Assembly (NCBI GenBank): GCA_900771305.1
Contig: CAAGNL010000382.1
Span: 1 to 8,595 of the forward strand
Direction of reading: 5' to 3'
DNA length: 8,595 bases
Source: Kiritimatiellia bacterium
Lineage (GTDB): Bacteria; Verrucomicrobiota; Kiritimatiellia; RFP12; UBA1067
A program made the translations under genes and the position numbers. The notes below the pieces were generated by a model. That model did no database searches and was not told the DNA's origin. It saw only the letters and a list, made by a program, of their open reading frames with translations. Below are positions 1-6,481 of this stretch, in pieces (the first letter of the stretch is position 1; each line of letters begins with the position of its first letter).

Positions 1-339
1 CAGCGCATCGGCGACCGCACCGGGGAACGTCTCGTCAAATCCCTCGCGGCTCGACGCATCGACCCCTCCCCAGTTGAAGTGGACGACCGTGTGCGGCGCG
101 AAGTCGTAGCCGGTCTTCGTGATCGCAAGATCCGAAAAGAATTCTCGGTGGCCGAGGAAGATCGACTTCAAGGTCGTCACGCCGAGCGACTTGCCGAAGC
201 GACGCGGACGCGCACAGAAGAAATAACGACGACTTGGGTCCGTGATCAACCGATGGAAATACGCAGTCTTGTCCACGTAGATCTGCCCGGCCTTCCGCAG
301 TTCCTCAAAGTTGGCAATGTCTGTCGCTATCGATTTCAT
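1..339 (-). CDS. AAA-ATPase-like domain protein, N-terminal part (cut by window edge)
   Basis: The first 113 residues are present and the C-terminal part lies beyond the left edge. The sequence matches the start of the AAA-ATPase-like family (PF09820 type), whose members usually carry a PD-(D/E)XK nuclease-like domain (DUF1703) further on. Landmarks are FEELRKAGQIYVDKT (about residues 11-25), then RYFFCARPRRFGKS (38-51), the family's characteristic P-loop-like segment with the GKS of a Walker A, then the TLKSIF helix (56-61). These proteins are common in gut anaerobes, often in many copies, and their function is poorly known; a nuclease or mobile-element role is suspected. The start at 339 is chosen because the homologous region begins at once and a consensus -10 box lies just upstream, leaving no room for a longer protein or for a ribosome binding site. 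Family assignment is confident; function is not. Confidence 0.85.
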   Translation of the reverse strand, partial: MKSIATDIANFEELRKAGQIYVDKTAYFHRLITDPSRRYFFCARPRRFGKSLGVTTLKSIFLGHREFFSDLAITKTGYDFAPHTVVHFNWGGVDASSREGFDETFPGAVADAL

Positions 340-345
340 GTGCGT

Positions 346-354
346 ATTATAGCA
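346..354 (-). promoter_or_regulatory. Extended -10 promoter, predicted leaderless start
   Basis: On the minus strand the sequence reads TGC TATAAT ACGCAC ATG. The hexamer (346-351) is a perfect TATAAT preceded by the TGn extension. Only six bases separate it from the ATG at 339, so the expected transcription start falls on the A of the start codon. No convincing -35 element is seen 16-18 nt upstream, which suits an extended -10 promoter. There is no Shine-Dalgarno sequence. The site separates the ATPase-like gene from the upstream operon. The start point is inferred from spacing only. Confidence 0.7.
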
Positions 355-411
355 CACATCCACTCTGTTGGGCGTCACTCACCGGCCAAGATTGTCACGC
401 CGCATCATCCT

Positions 412-426
412 GGGGCGAGAGGCCCC
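412..426 (-). terminator. Weak hairpin after the MFS gene, possible terminator
   Basis: GGGGC (coding strand) pairs with GCCCC across a 5-nt loop, giving a 5-bp all-GC stem 13 nt after the stop of the sugar transporter gene. It is placed where a transcription end would be expected, before the promoter of the ATPase-like gene. There is no run of U after the stem, so it is at best an imperfect intrinsic terminator. It could equally be chance in GC-rich DNA. Confidence 0.25.
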
Positions 427-439
427 GTAGCGGGTCATC

Positions 440-1795
440 TCACTTGATGCCCAGGCGCTTCTCGATGTCCTCGATCGTGCCGCCCTTCGTCTCGGGCATG
501 AAGAAGATCGCCCAGAGCAGCTGGACGAGCATCATGAAGGCGAAGAAGCCAAACGCCCAGGTGCCGGCCTTCTCCGCCACGACGGGGAACGCCCAGCTGA
601 TGACCGTGCACATGAACCAGTGGGTGAAGCAGCCGAGGGCCTGTCCCTTCGCGCGCACCACGTTCGGGAACACCTCGGAGATGTAGACCCAGATCACGGC
701 GCCGGAGGAGATCGCGAAGAACGCGATGAAGCCCAGGATGCCCGAGACGGCGATCGCCGCGTTCGGCTGGGGCAGCGAGAGCTGCCAGGCAACGATCGCG
801 TGCATCACGATCATCAGCGACGCGCCGCCGATGATGAGCGCGCGGCGACCGAACTTGTCGATGAAGAGGAACGCCAGCATCGTGAACGTGAGGTTGACGA
901 CGCCCACGCCGATCGTGCCCGCGAGGGCCGCGAGCTCGCTCCCCTCCCCGAAGATCATCTGGAAGATCCGGGGCGCGTAGTAGTTGATGGCGTTGATGCC
1001 GGAGACCTGGTTGAAGAACGCAATGAGGAACGCGAGCAGGATCGGCTTGAAGTACCTGCGCTGGAAGAGCGCCACGTCACCGCCGCCGACCGCGGCCCTG
1101 AGAGACTCCGCGATCTCGTCCAGCGTCTTCTCGATCTCCGGGTAGCCGATGCGGTTCAGCACATCGCGCGCGACGTCGAGACGATTCGCGCGCACGAGCC
1201 AGCGCGGGGACTCGGGAATCGAAGAAAGCAGGCCCATGAACAGGAAGATCGGCAGGCACTCCATGCCCAGCATCACGCGCCAGACGATCTTCGGGTCGAC
1301 GTTCGGCAGAAAGCGGGCGACCAGATAGTTTGAGACGTAGCTGATCAGGATGCCGAAGACGATGTTGAACTGGTTCATCGCCACGAGGCGGCCGCGGTAC
1401 TTGCCGGGCGAGACTTCGACGATGTAGAGCGGCACCACCACCGAGACGCCGCCGATCGCGAGACCGCCGATGAAACGGAAGAGGCCGAGGAGAACCGGAC
1501 CCCAGACCGCGTCATACGGCGTCACGGCGCAGCCGACGGCCGAGACGAGGAAGAGCGTTCCCATCAACCAGAGCGTCGGTTTGCGGCCCCAGCGGTCGGA
1601 CGGCTTCCCGGCCGTGAAGACGCCGATCACCGTGCCGATCAGCGCGACGGAGACCACGAAGCCATGCCAGAACGCCGAAAGGCCGAACTCGTTCTGGATG
1701 GCCTTGTCGCATCCAGAGATGACACCCGAATCGAAACCGAAGAGGAAACCGCCGAGCGCGGCGACGACCACAACGTAGAGAAGCGACTTTTTCAT
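440..1795 (-). CDS. Sugar-porter family MFS transporter (sugar:proton symporter-like)
   Basis: The 451-residue inner-membrane protein has the length and 12-helix pattern of the sugar porter branch of the major facilitator superfamily. Signatures in order: GGFLFGFDSGVISG in TM1 (15-28); DRWGRK in the TM2-TM3 loop (67-72); PLYIVEVSPGKYRGRL (122-137); PESPRWL after TM6 (194-200); QVSGINAINYYAP in TM7 (263-275); DKFGRR in the TM8-TM9 loop (313-318); YISEVFPNVVRAKG (371-384); and the C-terminal PETKG (434-438). The central cytoplasmic loop is about 200-245. It resembles XylE, GalP and similar symporters, but the substrate cannot be read from the sequence. The TM7 motif has N262 where the first glutamine of the usual QQ pair stands. 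An AGG-containing ribosome site precedes the ATG. The gene starts 30 nt after the beta-propeller gene, so co-transcription is likely and a shared role in sugar or sugar-lactone use is possible. Confidence 0.93.
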   Translation of the reverse strand: MKKSLLYVVVVAALGGFLFGFDSGVISGCDKAIQNEFGLSAFWHGFVVSVALIGTVIGVFTAGKPSDRWGRKPTLWLMGTLFLVSAVGCAVTPYDAVWGPVLLGLFRFIGGLAIGGVSVVVPLYIVEVSPGKYRGRLVAMNQFNIVFGILISYVSNYLVARFLPNVDPKIVWRVMLGMECLPIFLFMGLLSSIPESPRWLVRANRLDVARDVLNRIGYPEIEKTLDEIAESLRAAVGGGDVALFQRRYFKPILLAFLIAFFNQVSGINAINYYAPRIFQMIFGEGSELAALAGTIGVGVVNLTFTMLAFLFIDKFGRRALIIGGASLMIVMHAIVAWQLSLPQPNAAIAVSGILGFIAFFAISSGAVIWVYISEVFPNVVRAKGQALGCFTHWFMCTVISWAFPVVAEKAGTWAFGFFAFMMLVQLLWAIFFMPETKGGTIEDIEKRLGIK

Positions 1796-1825
1796 TGGAA
1801 GAACCTGATGCTGAAATACGAAAGA

Positions 1826-2974
1826 CTATTCAAGGTCAATGACGCTGAGCGTATGGACCTTGTCATTGGTCTTGTTGGTGAGGCCGGGGAAGGCCATGTC
1901 GAAGTTCGCGACGATGCACTTGCGCTTGTTTGTCTGCGGATCGATCCAGATCATCGGCTCGCAGGGCTGGTCGAGGAGTCCGGTCACGCCGTCGTCGTCG
2001 CCGTTCTTCCAGAGTTCACCGTAGCCACACTCGCCCTTGAGCTCCTTGGCGATGTCCCACGTGTGAAGCGCATTGAGGGCGCTGTCGCTCATGATGATGC
2101 GGTTCTCCGCCTCGTCGTAGCAGATGCCATCGCAGCAGGCGAACACCTTGGGGTTCTCGAAAAGCAGCTTCGCGGGGGCATAGGAACCATCCGCATTGCG
2201 CTTCGCGGTGTAGAAGCGGCCAGAGCCGAACGTACCGAAGTAGAGGTGGCCCTCCTTCGTGATCGCAAGGCCGTCCGCGCCGGAGTTGTCGCCACCGCGC
2301 CCCTCAAGGGCCTTCGTCTCCGTCGCGCAGACGAAGCAGGGATCGTTCTTGTACTGGGGCTTCGGGAGCAGGGAAACCGTCTTCTCCCTGCACGCGGCGA
2401 GCGAAACGCGGTAGACGCCGCCAACGCCGATGCCGTCCTTGCGGTCGAGGTCGAAGTAGGTGTCGGTGAAGAACATGTCGCCCTTGTAGAAGCGAATCGC
2501 GTTGGCGAGCTTGATGTTGTCGACGGCCGTCTCAATGCGGAGCGGTTCGCCCGTCGTCTTGTCGATCACCACGCGCATCACGCGGCTCGCAGAGTCCTTC
2601 GAGTCGAAGTACTGGTTGTCGCAGTAGTAGAGGTTGCCGTCCTCGCGGCAGTACTCGAGGCCCATCGGGCGGCCAACTCCAGTCTTCGGGGACTTGGCTC
2701 CGGCGACGAAGATGCTCCACTTGCCCGTCTTCACGCAGCGCTTGAGCACCACGCCCGGATAGGAGTTGTCGATGAGGTTCGGCGCGGAATGGAAGATGTT
2801 GCCCTTCTCATCCTGCGTGAGTCCGTCCGGCACATTGTTGATTTCGCCGAACTGCTTGAAGAGGCGCGGACGGTACCTCTCCGCACCACACGTCTCCGTG
2901 GCCGCCGCCGATGCGGCACAGGCAGCCAGGGCCAAACCAACGACCAAACGGAATCCAATCTTCTTGCCAATCAT
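1826..2974 (-). CDS. Exported SMP-30/gluconolactonase-like beta-propeller protein
   Basis: The 382-residue protein has an N-terminal export signal: a basic start (MIGKK), a hydrophobic core (10-18), then LAAC (16-19), which fits a lipobox with C19; ordinary signal-peptidase cleavage in the following ASAAA stretch is the alternative. The mature part holds six similar strand-turn units: NVPDGLTQDEKGNIFHSAP (48-66), GRPMGLEYCREDGNLYYCDN (101-120), LANAIRFYKGDMFFTDT (156-172), SGADGLAITKEGHLYFGTFG (231-250), CCDGICYDEAENRIIMSDS (280-298) and CEPMIWIDPQTNKRKCIVAN (338-357). Six repeats fit a six-bladed propeller of the SMP-30/gluconolactonase/LRE type. The mature chain has about 13 cysteines, unusual for this fold. 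The ATG at 2974 is preferred over an upstream ATG at 3127 in the same frame, because the signal peptide starts there and a good AAGGA site lies 4 nt upstream. A sugar lactone or similar substrate is a guess prompted by the neighbouring sugar transporter. Confidence 0.8.
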   Translation of the reverse strand: MIGKKIGFRLVVGLALAACAASAAATETCGAERYRPRLFKQFGEINNVPDGLTQDEKGNIFHSAPNLIDNSYPGVVLKRCVKTGKWSIFVAGAKSPKTGVGRPMGLEYCREDGNLYYCDNQYFDSKDSASRVMRVVIDKTTGEPLRIETAVDNIKLANAIRFYKGDMFFTDTYFDLDRKDGIGVGGVYRVSLAACREKTVSLLPKPQYKNDPCFVCATETKALEGRGGDNSGADGLAITKEGHLYFGTFGSGRFYTAKRNADGSYAPAKLLFENPKVFACCDGICYDEAENRIIMSDSALNALHTWDIAKELKGECGYGELWKNGDDDGVTGLLDQPCEPMIWIDPQTNKRKCIVANFDMAFPGLTNKTNDKVHTLSVIDLE

Positions 2975-2978
2975 ACGA

Positions 2979-2987
2979 TCCTTACCT
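2979..2987 (-). promoter_or_regulatory. Ribosome binding site of the beta-propeller gene, overlapping the upstream stop codon
   Basis: AGGTAAGGA on the coding strand contains the TAA stop of the DUF975 gene (2982-2984) and ends 4 nt before the ATG at 2974. The overlap points to translational coupling of the two genes. It also decides the start of the propeller gene, since the more distant in-frame ATG at 3127 lies deep inside the DUF975 coding region. Confidence 0.7.
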
Positions 2988-3737
2988 TTCGTTTTCAAAT
3001 GTCCCGGCATCCCGGATCCTCTGGTCCTCGCGGTCAAGAAGATCCTCGTAAAACGCCGCACAGGCAGAGTCCACATAGGGAACGAGCAGAAACTGCGCAA
3101 GATTCCCGATGACATAGAGGGCGACAAACGAGAGAAGATGCCACCAAATGAAACTCAGATTGAGGCAGAAATACCGCCACCGATGCCCCTCCATCATCCG
3201 CTTCGACTCGGCGATGCACTGACGCGGCGACCAGTCCGGATGATCCACCAGAAGGTACGGCGCGAGCACATAGGAGAACGCCGCACGGATTCCGGGCACA
3301 ATCAGCAGAAGAGCCCAGAAGAAGATGAACGTCTGCTGCCACATGATGAGGCTGACCATGCGCCAGCCATTCCCCCAGCCAGACACGCCATGCGAGATCT
3401 TGAGTCCCCCGCGCATCAGGGCGATGGACATTGCCCGCTGCGACCAGGACGCAAACCCAATGCAATAGAGAATGCCAAACACGAGGATGGTTGACGCAAT
3501 GACAGTGACGACATACACGCCGACCGTCGGCTCCGCGGACCCTCCATTCTTCAAGGCAAAGAACAGGCTGGCGCACATGGCAACGAACGCGCCAAACAGA
3601 CAGCCGATAGTCACGGCGAGGATGGCGAACTGGAGCAGCAGCCCCAGCAGATAGGTCCCATAACCTTTCGCGCCATTGGGCCCCGTCAGGTGATACCAGG
3701 CACGCTGCCTCAACATCTCGGCGGTCACTTTGTCCAT
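2982..3737 (-). CDS. DUF975-family integral membrane protein
   Basis: The 251-residue protein has several hydrophobic segments: about 28-60 (probably two helices), 70-95, 127-149 and 188-218. The diagnostic stretch is LIVPGIRAAFSYVLAPYLLVDHPDWSPRQCIAESKRMMEGHRW (145-187), followed by a hydrophobic LSFIWWHLLSF and the terminal VPYVDSACAAFYEDL (219-233). This is the conserved pattern of DUF975 (PF06161): a proline-glycine turn, an alanine-proline-tyrosine helix, then an amphipathic segment with MM-GH-W. The molecular function of the family is unknown. The SD GGGAGG sits 5 nt before the ATG, among the strongest in the window. The gene begins 37 nt after pyrB, the widest gap among the seven tandem genes, and ends 7 nt before the beta-propeller gene, with which it is probably coupled. 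Confidence 0.82.
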   Translation of the reverse strand: MDKVTAEMLRQRAWYHLTGPNGAKGYGTYLLGLLLQFAILAVTIGCLFGAFVAMCASLFFALKNGGSAEPTVGVYVVTVIASTILVFGILYCIGFASWSQRAMSIALMRGGLKISHGVSGWGNGWRMVSLIMWQQTFIFFWALLLIVPGIRAAFSYVLAPYLLVDHPDWSPRQCIAESKRMMEGHRWRYFCLNLSFIWWHLLSFVALYVIGNLAQFLLVPYVDSACAAFYEDLLDREDQRIRDAGTFENER

Positions 3738-3742
3738 TCAGA

Positions 3743-3748
3743 CCTCCC
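3743..3748 (-). promoter_or_regulatory. Strong ribosome binding site of the DUF975 gene
   Basis: GGGAGG on the coding strand lies 5 nt upstream of the ATG at 3737. It is a near-perfect Shine-Dalgarno sequence. Several other genes here use a weaker GAAAGG-type site, so this gene may be translated independently of pyrB. Confidence 0.65.
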
Positions 3749-3774
3749 TCAGGCCAATCCCGTTCCCGAGTCGC

Positions 3775-4854
3775 TCATGCGCCAAAGCACATGATTTGTT
3801 TTTCGAAGCCAAACGTCATCGCGATCAGCGCCGAGCGAATCCACATGCCGTTGCGCATCTGGCGCCAGTACATCGCACGGGGATCCTGGTCGCAACAGGT
3901 GGCGATCTCGTCGCGGCGCGGCAACGGATGCATGATGATGCCATCCTTCGGCAGCAGCTTGAGTTCCTCGGCGCCGAACTTGAATCGAGAGGTGTCGATC
4001 TTGGCGCTCTCGCCCTTGGAGGTGTCCCACTCGTCCTGGATGCGGGTCATGTAGACGGCGTCCGAAAGCGAAGCGGCCTCACGGAGATTGTCGGAGACGG
4101 CGAATTCAACGCCCTTCGACTTGAGAATCTCCAGCACGTCCTCTGGCACCTGCAGCTGGGGCGGGGCGACGAAGACCTGGCGGATGTTCTCGAAATTCGT
4201 GAGCAGATAGCTGAGCGAGCGGACCGTACGACCGCGCAGCAGGTCGCCACAGAACGTCACCGTGCGGTTCTTCAGTCCACCCTTCGTCTCGAAGGAACGC
4301 TGGAGCGTGTAGATGTCAAGCAGCGCCTGGGTTGGATGCTGGTCCTTGCCGGAACCGGCATTGATGATCGGGATCGGACGATCCGAGTTCGAGAGCTCCC
4401 ACGCCATCTGCTCGGCGAGTCCCTTCTCGGGGCAGCGCATGATGATCATGTCGACATAGGAGGAGAACGTGCGGATCGTATCCGTCTTCGACTCGCCCTT
4501 CGCCTCGGAACTCGTGCTCTGGTCGCGGACGGAGCTCGTCGTGAGGCCGAGGATCTGGCAGGCATTCAAGTGCGAGAGGAACGTACGGGAGCTCGGCTGG
4601 GAGAAATAGAGCATCGCCCGCTTGTGGGGCAGCAGCGACTTGAGGTAGAGCGCGCCTTCCTTCGACTTCGCCATGAAACGGATGCGGTTCGCGAGCGCCG
4701 CGAGACGCTCAAGCAGACTCCTGTCGAACTGCTGCGCGATCAACGTGTGGTATGGCGTCTCCGGCGTGATGTCATCATGGGCCAAATAAGGCCGTTTGGC
4801 CTCCAACGGCAGCTTCTCGTAATCCGTCCATGCAATCTCAGTAAGCCTTGACAT
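3775..4854 (-). CDS. pyrB: Aspartate carbamoyltransferase, catalytic chain (divergent long form)
   Basis: It catalyses carbamoyl phosphate plus aspartate to carbamoyl aspartate, the committed step of pyrimidine synthesis in the cytoplasm. Motifs: carbamoyl-phosphate loop SSRT (88-91, usually STRT); the mobile loop with KGES (119-122); DQHPTQALLDIYT (171-183); GDLLRGRTVRSL (203-214); MTRIQDEW (269-276), holding the arginine of the aspartate-side MTR-Q motif; and HPLPRRDEI (309-317). These distinguish it from ornithine carbamoyltransferase, which has HCLP. At 359 residues it is about 50 longer than the E. coli chain, with the extra length mostly before residue 75. After SSRT the usual R-x-SFE is FLSHL, so the second arginine, the phenylalanine and the glutamate are all changed. 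No regulatory chain (pyrI) is nearby. The ATG at 4854 has AAAGG 8 nt upstream. It follows the methyltransferase by 25 nt with no clear promoter in the gap, so expression may depend on read-through. Confidence 0.93.
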   Translation of the reverse strand: MSRLTEIAWTDYEKLPLEAKRPYLAHDDITPETPYHTLIAQQFDRSLLERLAALANRIRFMAKSKEGALYLKSLLPHKRAMLYFSQPSSRTFLSHLNACQILGLTTSSVRDQSTSSEAKGESKTDTIRTFSSYVDMIIMRCPEKGLAEQMAWELSNSDRPIPIINAGSGKDQHPTQALLDIYTLQRSFETKGGLKNRTVTFCGDLLRGRTVRSLSYLLTNFENIRQVFVAPPQLQVPEDVLEILKSKGVEFAVSDNLREAASLSDAVYMTRIQDEWDTSKGESAKIDTSRFKFGAEELKLLPKDGIIMHPLPRRDEIATCCDQDPRAMYWRQMRNGMWIRSALIAMTFGFEKQIMCFGA

Positions 4855-4879
4855 TTCAGCAACCTTTCATTTGACAGAA

Positions 4880-6481
4880 TCACTGCGCAGTATGTTCTTT
4901 CCGCCTACAGCCACTTCTCGCATGAGGACACGCCCCAAGGAGACTCCGCCCAGGGCCCCTCCCGGCAACGACCTTTGTACCCAATTTCTTTTCCAACCAA
5001 GCCACGAGGGCCGAGCATGGGACATGTCCCAATTCTTTGGGTTCAATCTTCTGAAGCCCCCCCCCGTACGAACGCCCAGCCTGACGAATTTCATCCGCCG
5101 GGATGTCTGTCAGCAAATGCCATACGTCAAAGCGCGACTCAGGATCCCGCGCGAGGACACGGGCAAGATCTCCACGAGGGTACAACATCAAAAACGAATT
5201 AGTGACAATCGCACGCGAATCGTTCAAGATAAATCGAACGGGCGGCGAATCGACACCTCCTCGTCCCATGTAGGAACACAACAACGGCGCAGGATTGCGC
5301 TGCTCCTGCTCATACCAAACCGTCCGGGAAGAACAGAGGTTCCGACGGGCGGTCGTCTCCAAGCCCGTCTCAAGATAGGCACGAACCGCCGACGGCAAAT
5401 CCAACATTCGCCGCCCCGAACAATCAAGGAGGAAGCGCCGTTCAACGTTCAAAGGAAATCCATGTTCATCCGAAAGGATGTGGGACACATTGAGATTCCG
5501 AGGACAGGGAAGTATTGGTTTCAAGAAATCTGGAGAGAGTCCATGTCTTCGGGCTTCGGATTCTGGGAGAACAAAGAATCCGTTGTCGCCTGTGGCAATG
5601 CCCCGTTTTACATCGAAGAAATCACCAAGGCAAAAAAACTCATCCTTCGACGACAGGTCACACTGAGGCGGCCACTTCCTACTGCGTCTCAGATCATTCC
5701 ACGCAACGGGAACAGATCTGTCCGGGTGTTCCAAGTCCATGCCAGACGTAAATAACGGTGCGGCACTGCCTGGAGACGAATTCTCAAACCAAACGACACA
5801 AGACGAAACAAGCGCATCCTCAAAGCGAACATCGTCTGAATCAAAATGATGAACACGCAATAAGCGCACCTGATTTGACAGGAAATCACGTAGGGCGGTT
5901 CCATAATTCACCGACATCCATTCAGAAGGAATCAACCACGCACCAATCCCCCCCCGTTTCATCCAAAGGCGCGACAAAAGCAGAAAATGACAATACAACC
6001 CGGCGAGTCCAGAAATCGAAACGCCAACAGACTTCTTCACCAACGTCTGAAGCTGTCGCTTGCGTTCCACTCCCAACAAATGGTGACGTACGTAGGGGGG
6101 ATTCGCGACCACGACATCATATAGATCGTTGGGCTGCAAAGCCGTAAAATCTCCATGAACGATTTCCGTTCCCCGCCCCCCCCACATCTCAACCGCCGCG
6201 CGATAAAACTCATCATCAAGTTCGCAACCACAAACGCGTGCAATTCGTGCATGGGCTTCCGCATGAAATGCCGAAACGAAAGACCCCGTCCCCATTGACG
6301 GTTCCAGAACTGAAACCCTCCCCTCCCTGGGCAGAAAACGAAGCGTCTCTCGGACGATTGCCGAAGACAATTTGAATGGAGTGGCGAACTGTCCCATCTG
6401 ACGCCGCGCCTCAACCGTCTTTGACGCATCGATCTCCTGCTGACGCGACTGGCGCATCTTCTCTACCTTCGCAAAGGTCAC
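4880..6481 (-). CDS. Type II N6-adenine DNA methyltransferase of a XamI-like R-M system
   Basis: The 533-residue enzyme would transfer a methyl group from S-adenosylmethionine to adenine in the site cut by the neighbouring nuclease. Motifs in amino-mutase-free gamma-class order: motif X GQFATP (30-35); motif I LEPSMGTGSF (59-68) for SAM; the acidic ELDD (87-90); HGDF (109-112); catalytic motif IV NPPYV (127-131); and IPSEWMSVNYG (184-194). A target-recognition region of about 270-510 follows, closing with the commonly seen KIEPKEL (about 475-481). The start is GTG at 6481: it overlaps the nuclease stop as GTGA and has AAAGGA 7 nt upstream. The coding strand holds a G9 and two G8 runs, each in a reading-frame-sensitive place. 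The last 30 or so residues are rich in Arg and Gly and look unconserved. Base composition is more AT-rich than in argF or pyrB, which points to transfer. Specificity for GTCGAC is inferred from the partner nuclease. Confidence 0.9.
   Translation of the reverse strand: MTFAKVEKMRQSRQQEIDASKTVEARRQMGQFATPFKLSSAIVRETLRFLPREGRVSVLEPSMGTGSFVSAFHAEAHARIARVCGCELDDEFYRAAVEMWGGRGTEIVHGDFTALQPNDLYDVVVANPPYVRHHLLGVERKRQLQTLVKKSVGVSISGLAGLYCHFLLLSRLWMKRGGIGAWLIPSEWMSVNYGTALRDFLSNQVRLLRVHHFDSDDVRFEDALVSSCVVWFENSSPGSAAPLFTSGMDLEHPDRSVPVAWNDLRRSRKWPPQCDLSSKDEFFCLGDFFDVKRGIATGDNGFFVLPESEARRHGLSPDFLKPILPCPRNLNVSHILSDEHGFPLNVERRFLLDCSGRRMLDLPSAVRAYLETGLETTARRNLCSSRTVWYEQEQRNPAPLLCSYMGRGGVDSPPVRFILNDSRAIVTNSFLMLYPRGDLARVLARDPESRFDVWHLLTDIPADEIRQAGRSYGGGLQKIEPKELGHVPCSALVAWLEKKLGTKVVAGRGPGRSLLGACPHARSGCRRKEHTAQ
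5057..5065 (-). repeat. Poly-G tract (G9) in the methyltransferase C-terminal region
   Basis: Nine G on the coding strand encode three glycines in RSYGGGLQKIEPKEL. The current length keeps the family-like KIEPKEL segment in frame. Gain of one G gives a stop about four codons on. Loss of one G gives an unrelated tail of about 65 residues ending at 4867. The tract is a candidate slipped-strand site. Confidence 0.6.
5948..5955 (-). repeat. Poly-G tract (G8) in the methyltransferase core
   Basis: Eight G on the coding strand encode part of KRGGIG, just before the IPSEW segment (about residues 175-180). Gain or loss of one base brings a stop within about a dozen codons, so either change would inactivate the enzyme after motif IV. 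Confidence 0.55.
6176..6183 (-). repeat. Poly-G tract (G8) between motifs I and IV of the methyltransferase
   Basis: Eight G on the coding strand encode part of MWGGRG (about residues 99-104), before catalytic NPPY. A one-base change in either direction would replace the catalytic motif with out-of-frame sequence. It is the most upstream of the three tracts and would be the most severe switch. Confidence 0.55.
6478..6481 (-). promoter_or_regulatory. GTGA stop/start overlap coupling nuclease and methyltransferase
   Basis: On the coding strand GTGA carries the GTG start of the methyltransferase and the TGA stop of the nuclease. AAAGGA lies 7 nt upstream of the GTG inside the nuclease gene. The arrangement implies that ribosomes ending the nuclease restart on the methyltransferase, with the nuclease made first. 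Confidence 0.75.

Noticed and set aside
620..1333. Plus-strand open frame opposite the MFS gene
   Set aside because: Highly charged low-complexity product and no ribosome site; the opposite strand encodes a clear 12-helix transporter.
1664..3112. Long plus-strand open frame (about 480 codons) opposite the propeller and MFS genes
   Set aside because: Its translation is rich in R, A, V, E and D with no motifs, typical of the antisense of a GC-rich gene. The minus strand holds a full propeller gene with signal peptide and ribosome site.
2975..3127. 51-residue N-terminal extension of the propeller from an ATG at 3127
   Set aside because: It overlaps the DUF975 coding region and would bury the signal peptide; the ATG at 2974 has AAGGA just upstream.
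3730..4851. Plus-strand open frame of about 370 codons opposite pyrB
   Set aside because: pyrB on the minus strand has every family motif; the plus-strand product is an arginine-rich shadow without recognisable domains.
4882..4891. 10-bp perfect palindrome ACTGCGCAGT at the methyltransferase stop, upstream of pyrB
   Set aside because: It could be an operator, but its symmetry does not extend further and palindromes of this length occur often by chance; no second copy was seen.
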